Of a stretch of DNA of 64,000 bases, positions 61,021 through 64,000 are shown piece by piece. The notes below the pieces were generated by a model that ran no database searches, was not told the DNA's origin, and saw only the letters and a program-made list of their open reading frames with translations. Source of the DNA: UBA7374 sp049890275 (GTDB lineage Bacteria; Verrucomicrobiota; Verrucomicrobiia; Opitutales; Coraliomargaritaceae); contig JBMHBT010000016.1 in assembly GCA_049890275.1 (NCBI GenBank), positions 1 to 64,000 on the forward strand, written 5' to 3'. Numbering within the stretch: the stretch's first letter is position 1; the number at the start of each line of letters is the position of its first letter. A program made the position numbers and the translations under genes.

Positions 61021-62301
61021 CTAGATACCCTTCTCCCAGTCGCGGGACGTGCGGTGGTAGATTTTATTTTTCTGCAAGGTGTTTGCGTCCTGAACAAATG
61101 TCTCGTCTTCGGGGTTCCATTGTATGGTTTTGCCTTCTTTGATGGCGAGGTGCCCGAGGTGCAACATGGAGGCCAAGCGATGACCCGCCTCTGGATGGTA
61201 GGTCGGGGTTTTACCGGAGTCCACGATTGCCTTGAGGAAGTTGGGCCATTCCAACTCTGGGCGCGGCCAGAAGTCGGGGTGTTCTCCGAGTGTTTTATTG
61301 CGCAGAAGATTCCGGTCACTGGCATTCAAAGTGCCGTTCCAGTCGGTGCATTCGACCCAGCCCTTGGTACCCTCAAAGCGAATATTTTTCCCCTGGTTGC
61401 GGACATGGATGGTGGCTCCGTTGGCGTAACGGTACTGAATATCGTAGCCATAGGGGGCGGTTACGTAGCAATCTTCAGGCAATTCTTCGGCAGTCCCGGA
61501 TATTTCGACCGGGCCGCTATTTTCCATACCAATACCGACCTGTGCGGTATCGCAAAGGTGGGCGCCCCAATCGGTCAAACTACCACCACTGTAGTGGTCA
61601 TGCTGTCGCCAACGCTGCGGGTGCAGAACGGTCTGCGTATACTCCACCGCCGGTGCCGGCCCCAGCCAGAGATTCCAATCGAGCGTATCGGGAACCGGTA
61701 TTTCCGGTTCGTGTTTATAGTGTACCGGCTTGCGGGGCAGGTCACAATAAACGTTCTCAATTTCTCCGATCGCCCCGGTCCGAGCAATCCCGGAGAGTAA
61801 CCAGTACTTGATCATACTGCGGTCTTCGATCCCCCATTGAAAAACTTTTCCGGATTTTTCAACGGCTTGAACCAGCTCCCTGCCCTCAGCAATGGTCAGG
61901 CTCGGTTTTTCACAGAAGACGTGTTTACCGGCCTCCAGTGCCATCAGTGACATAGGCACGTGCCAGTGATCCGGAGTGGAAATAACGACTGCATCAATAT
62001 CAGAACGGGCAAGGACTTCACGAAAATCTTGATAGACGGCGCAATCCGTGTTGCCGTGGTGCTCGTCGACTAGTTTTTTTGCCTGGGAGAGACGATTCCG
62101 GTTACAGTCACAGACGGCCAAAATGCGCGAGAGGGGAGACGATTGGAAGCCACGCAGATTTCGCCCCATTCCCTGACCGCCCATCCCGATAAAGCCAAGC
62201 GTGATCTGGCGGGAGGGTGGCGTTTGGCCCCATAGAGAGGGTCCAAGCAGAAGCGGTGTCGAAGCAATAGAAGCTTTTTTGAGGAAAGTACGGCGCTGCA
62301 T
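61021..62301 (-). CDS. Exported Gfo/Idh/MocA-family oxidoreductase
   Basis: 426 residues from ATG 62301. The N-terminus RRTFLKKASIASTPLLLG is a twin-arginine signal, so it is folded with its cofactor before export. The Rossmann part begins LGFIGMGGQGMGRNL, followed by ILAVCDCNRNRL, DAVVISTPDHWHVPM and the family Glu-Lys-Pro in KHVFCEKPSLT. The C-terminal alpha/beta domain carries the WNLWLGPAP and GGSLTDWGAHLCDTAQ stretch common in Verrucomicrobiota and Planctomycetota members. It would oxidise or epimerise a sugar with bound NAD(P). Upstream of, and co-directional with, the agarase gene; divergent from the next gene, with 156 bases between starts. Confidence 0.9.
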   Translation of the reverse strand: MQRRTFLKKASIASTPLLLGPSLWGQTPPSRQITLGFIGMGGQGMGRNLRGFQSSPLSRILAVCDCNRNRLSQAKKLVDEHHGNTDCAVYQDFREVLARSDIDAVVISTPDHWHVPMSLMALEAGKHVFCEKPSLTIAEGRELVQAVEKSGKVFQWGIEDRSMIKYWLLSGIARTGAIGEIENVYCDLPRKPVHYKHEPEIPVPDTLDWNLWLGPAPAVEYTQTVLHPQRWRQHDHYSGGSLTDWGAHLCDTAQVGIGMENSGPVEISGTAEELPEDCYVTAPYGYDIQYRYANGATIHVRNQGKNIRFEGTKGWVECTDWNGTLNASDRNLLRNKTLGEHPDFWPRPELEWPNFLKAIVDSGKTPTYHPEAGHRLASMLHLGHLAIKEGKTIQWNPEDETFVQDANTLQKNKIYHRTSRDWEKGI

Positions 62302-62457
62302 AGGAAGACGTTTCGAGGAATTAAATAACAAGCGGATGCCTATTCCTTCTCAAATACACGAGTTGACAGCAAGACGTAAGGATTATCCAAAAGATAGCGC
62401 CTCTCCCCTATCCCCTATTTCTAAACTCGATTACTGTACGTTTCTTTTCTGTTTCGC

Positions 62458-64000
62458 ATGATGCAATCGATCACTTGCTTTTTACTCTTCTGGTTATTCG
62501 TACCGGCTGCTCTGTCCGGTACTACTGACGTGGTTTTGATTGGGAACAACTTACCCGAAACCAGCATTTTGGATGGTGATTTTGAAGAGATCCCCAAGGC
62601 GCCGTGGAGACAGGCACTGCAGTCCCCCTACTGGCAGACGGAAATTATCGAAGGATGGGGCAAGGTCGGACTGGCCGAAGGACGTATGATGAATAACGGA
62701 GCGACTCGGGCTATTATTGAATCTCCAGTATTGGATCATACGAAAATCAAAAGCCTCCAAGCGGGGGACATTCTGTCTTGGCGTTTTGCTTCGAATACCG
62801 AGTATCCCTGCAATGGCCGAGTCTCCCTATCCTTGGTTTTTCAGGATGAGGAGCGCATCCTGGCCAAGCGTATCCAAGTACCCAATGGGCCAGATAAGCC
62901 GAAAATCTACAAAGGCTTCTATACGGTAACGACTGCGGATTCAAAAAAAAGGATGCCGAAGCTCCGTTTTACACTGGAGACGAGTCACGGCATTAAGGTT
63001 TATATCGACTGGGTGGACCTGAAAGTTTTGCGCGGTGTACCTGCTGCAGAGGTACGCGTCAATCCCGTGGCTGCGGGTGCCGAATTGAGCTGGGACGGCC
63101 CCGTTGACCGAGCCAGCACCGTATACCGTAGCTCGGTACCAAGAAGCGGTTTTCAGAAGCTGGCGGAGGCAGTCGATGCTAATCGTTGGCTCGACTCGAC
63201 CATTATTACGGGGAAGCAATATTACTACGCACTGGAGCAGGATGGAAATGTCTCACCCGTCATTGCTTTCCGTAAGCTCGACAGTCAAAAGCCACCCGCA
63301 CCGGATCAACTCAAAGCCAACGGCGGTGACTGGGACATACTGTTGCAATGGGAGGCGAATGAAACGGTGGACTACTATGCCATCTATCGCGCATCTACTT
63401 CGGAAGCGGAGATGCACTGCATCGCACCGAAGGTAAAGGGAAATCGATTTACAGACCACCTCCCCGTAAAAGGCGTCGATAATGTCTACGCCATTCAGGC
63501 AATTGATTTCAGCGGGAACAGTAGCCCACTTTCTCAAACGACATCGGCCCGGGTACGCGCTGTGAGGGGTTCTTCTTTCAGCGACTTGATTCAGCCACTA
63601 CCAATCCGGAGCCCACTGCGACCGGATCTATGGGGCGCAGACAGCGTACTCCCTCGCGATCCGGAGAATGGGGTGGAAGATCCCTTCTGGAGCTATTGGG
63701 GCGGAAAAGTCATCCGCGATCCCGGCGACGGCAAGTATCATATTTGTATTGTCCGCTGGCCCGAAGGACACCGCGAAGGTCACTGGGCCTGGCCGAAGTC
63801 TACTGTTGCGCGTGTTGTCTCCGAGCAACCGATGGGGCCTTACACCGTCGTAGACGAACTCGCATACACGTACCGGAATGGACTCGGGCACAATGCCACT
63901 GTCATTCCCCTTCATGATGGCAGTTATGCGCTTTACTCGCTGATCGACTGGAAGCCGATGATCTTTCTTTCCGATAGTATGAACGGCCCCTGGAAATTGG
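62458..64000 (+). CDS. Exported beta-propeller glycoside-hydrolase-like protein, cut at right edge
   Basis: 514 codons visible, open to the edge; ATG 62458 or 62461. The signal peptide FLLFWLFVPAALSG leads to a jelly-roll, carbohydrate-binding-like domain (about 25-190), then two fibronectin type III-like domains (about 190-275 and 278-365; LLQWEANETVDYYAIYR). From about 375 a catalytic-looking part starts: DPFWSYWGGKVIRDPGDGKY, EGHWAWPKSTVARVVS, GPYTVVDEL and LGHNATVIPLHDGSYALY. This is the blade pattern of GH43/GH117-like five-bladed propellers. The aspartate in VEDPFW would be the catalytic base by analogy. The neighbouring agarase makes an anhydro-galactose- or galactose-releasing role plausible, but the family is not assigned. 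Confidence 0.75.
   Translation, partial: MMQSITCFLLFWLFVPAALSGTTDVVLIGNNLPETSILDGDFEEIPKAPWRQALQSPYWQTEIIEGWGKVGLAEGRMMNNGATRAIIESPVLDHTKIKSLQAGDILSWRFASNTEYPCNGRVSLSLVFQDEERILAKRIQVPNGPDKPKIYKGFYTVTTADSKKRMPKLRFTLETSHGIKVYIDWVDLKVLRGVPAAEVRVNPVAAGAELSWDGPVDRASTVYRSSVPRSGFQKLAEAVDANRWLDSTIITGKQYYYALEQDGNVSPVIAFRKLDSQKPPAPDQLKANGGDWDILLQWEANETVDYYAIYRASTSEAEMHCIAPKVKGNRFTDHLPVKGVDNVYAIQAIDFSGNSSPLSQTTSARVRAVRGSSFSDLIQPLPIRSPLRPDLWGADSVLPRDPENGVEDPFWSYWGGKVIRDPGDGKYHICIVRWPEGHREGHWAWPKSTVARVVSEQPMGPYTVVDELAYTYRNGLGHNATVIPLHDGSYALYSLIDWKPMIFLSDSMNGPWKL

Overview
The window looks like a chromosomal piece of a marine, polysaccharide-degrading member of the Verrucomicrobiota, most likely class Opitutia (Puniceicoccales/Coraliomargarita-like). 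This is an inference from gene content: a GH50 agarase, formylglycine sulfatases, a DUF1080 protein, an SHD1-domain protease, very large exported proteins with Ca-binding aspartate loops and a terminal FFRI/FYRL-type module, and a lysine-rich DksA-like protein. There is no rRNA, ribosomal protein or marker tree to confirm it. No prophage, insertion sequence or CRISPR array was seen.

Layout. 0-7.3 kb: the start of a sulfatase gene running off the left edge, a giant four-repeat exported protein with a clean terminator, a DUF1080 protein, gpmI and a Ca/Na antiporter. 7.4-13.9 kb: ileS, a lysine-rich DksA-like gene, lspA, a DtxR/MntR regulator and a divergent Cu/Zn-efflux type permease. 13.9-17.7 kb: an accessory island with degraded intergenic repeats and an exported calcium-loop protein followed by two small genes. 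17.7-30 kb: fmt with a DnaQ-like exonuclease, a HisN-type phosphatase, a SulP permease, an esterase, two divergent ribbon-helix-helix-like small genes, purH, purF, a CDF transporter and a beta-CASP metallohydrolase. 30-41.4 kb: a substrate-binding lipoprotein translationally coupled to a hybrid histidine kinase, lptG, an NSS transporter with a MetS-like small subunit, an Hpt protein, ptsI, ispE, pyrF and ispD. 41.4-51.2 kb: a second giant exported protein beside another repeat patch, a phospholipase D-like protein, an eight-heme lipoprotein, an RG-rich/acidic conserved protein, and tRNA-Leu with a duplicated terminator. 51.2-56.3 kb: menF, a UvrD-type helicase, a second tRNA-Leu and an SHD1/C39-like protease. 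56.8-64 kb: a sulfated-galactan locus (sulfatase, GH50 agarase, Gfo/Idh/MocA oxidoreductase, beta-propeller glycoside-hydrolase-like protein cut by the right edge).

How it fits together. Housekeeping genes are interleaved with accessory pieces. The right end can be read as a small agar/porphyran utilisation unit: the sulfatase desulfates, GH50 releases neoagaro-oligosaccharides and the other two enzymes act on products. The solute-binding lipoprotein with hybrid kinase, having no permease, suggests ligand sensing rather than uptake; the free Hpt protein 4 kb away is a possible relay partner. The most unusual sequence-level signals are a tRNA-Leu with anticodon AAG, a direct duplication of its 3' end plus terminator, a promoter-like motif shared by two distant exported-protein genes that both sit next to the same kind of intergenic repeat debris, loss of half the cysteines in the C-terminal zinc site of IleRS, and a perfect 16-bp palindrome upstream of purF.
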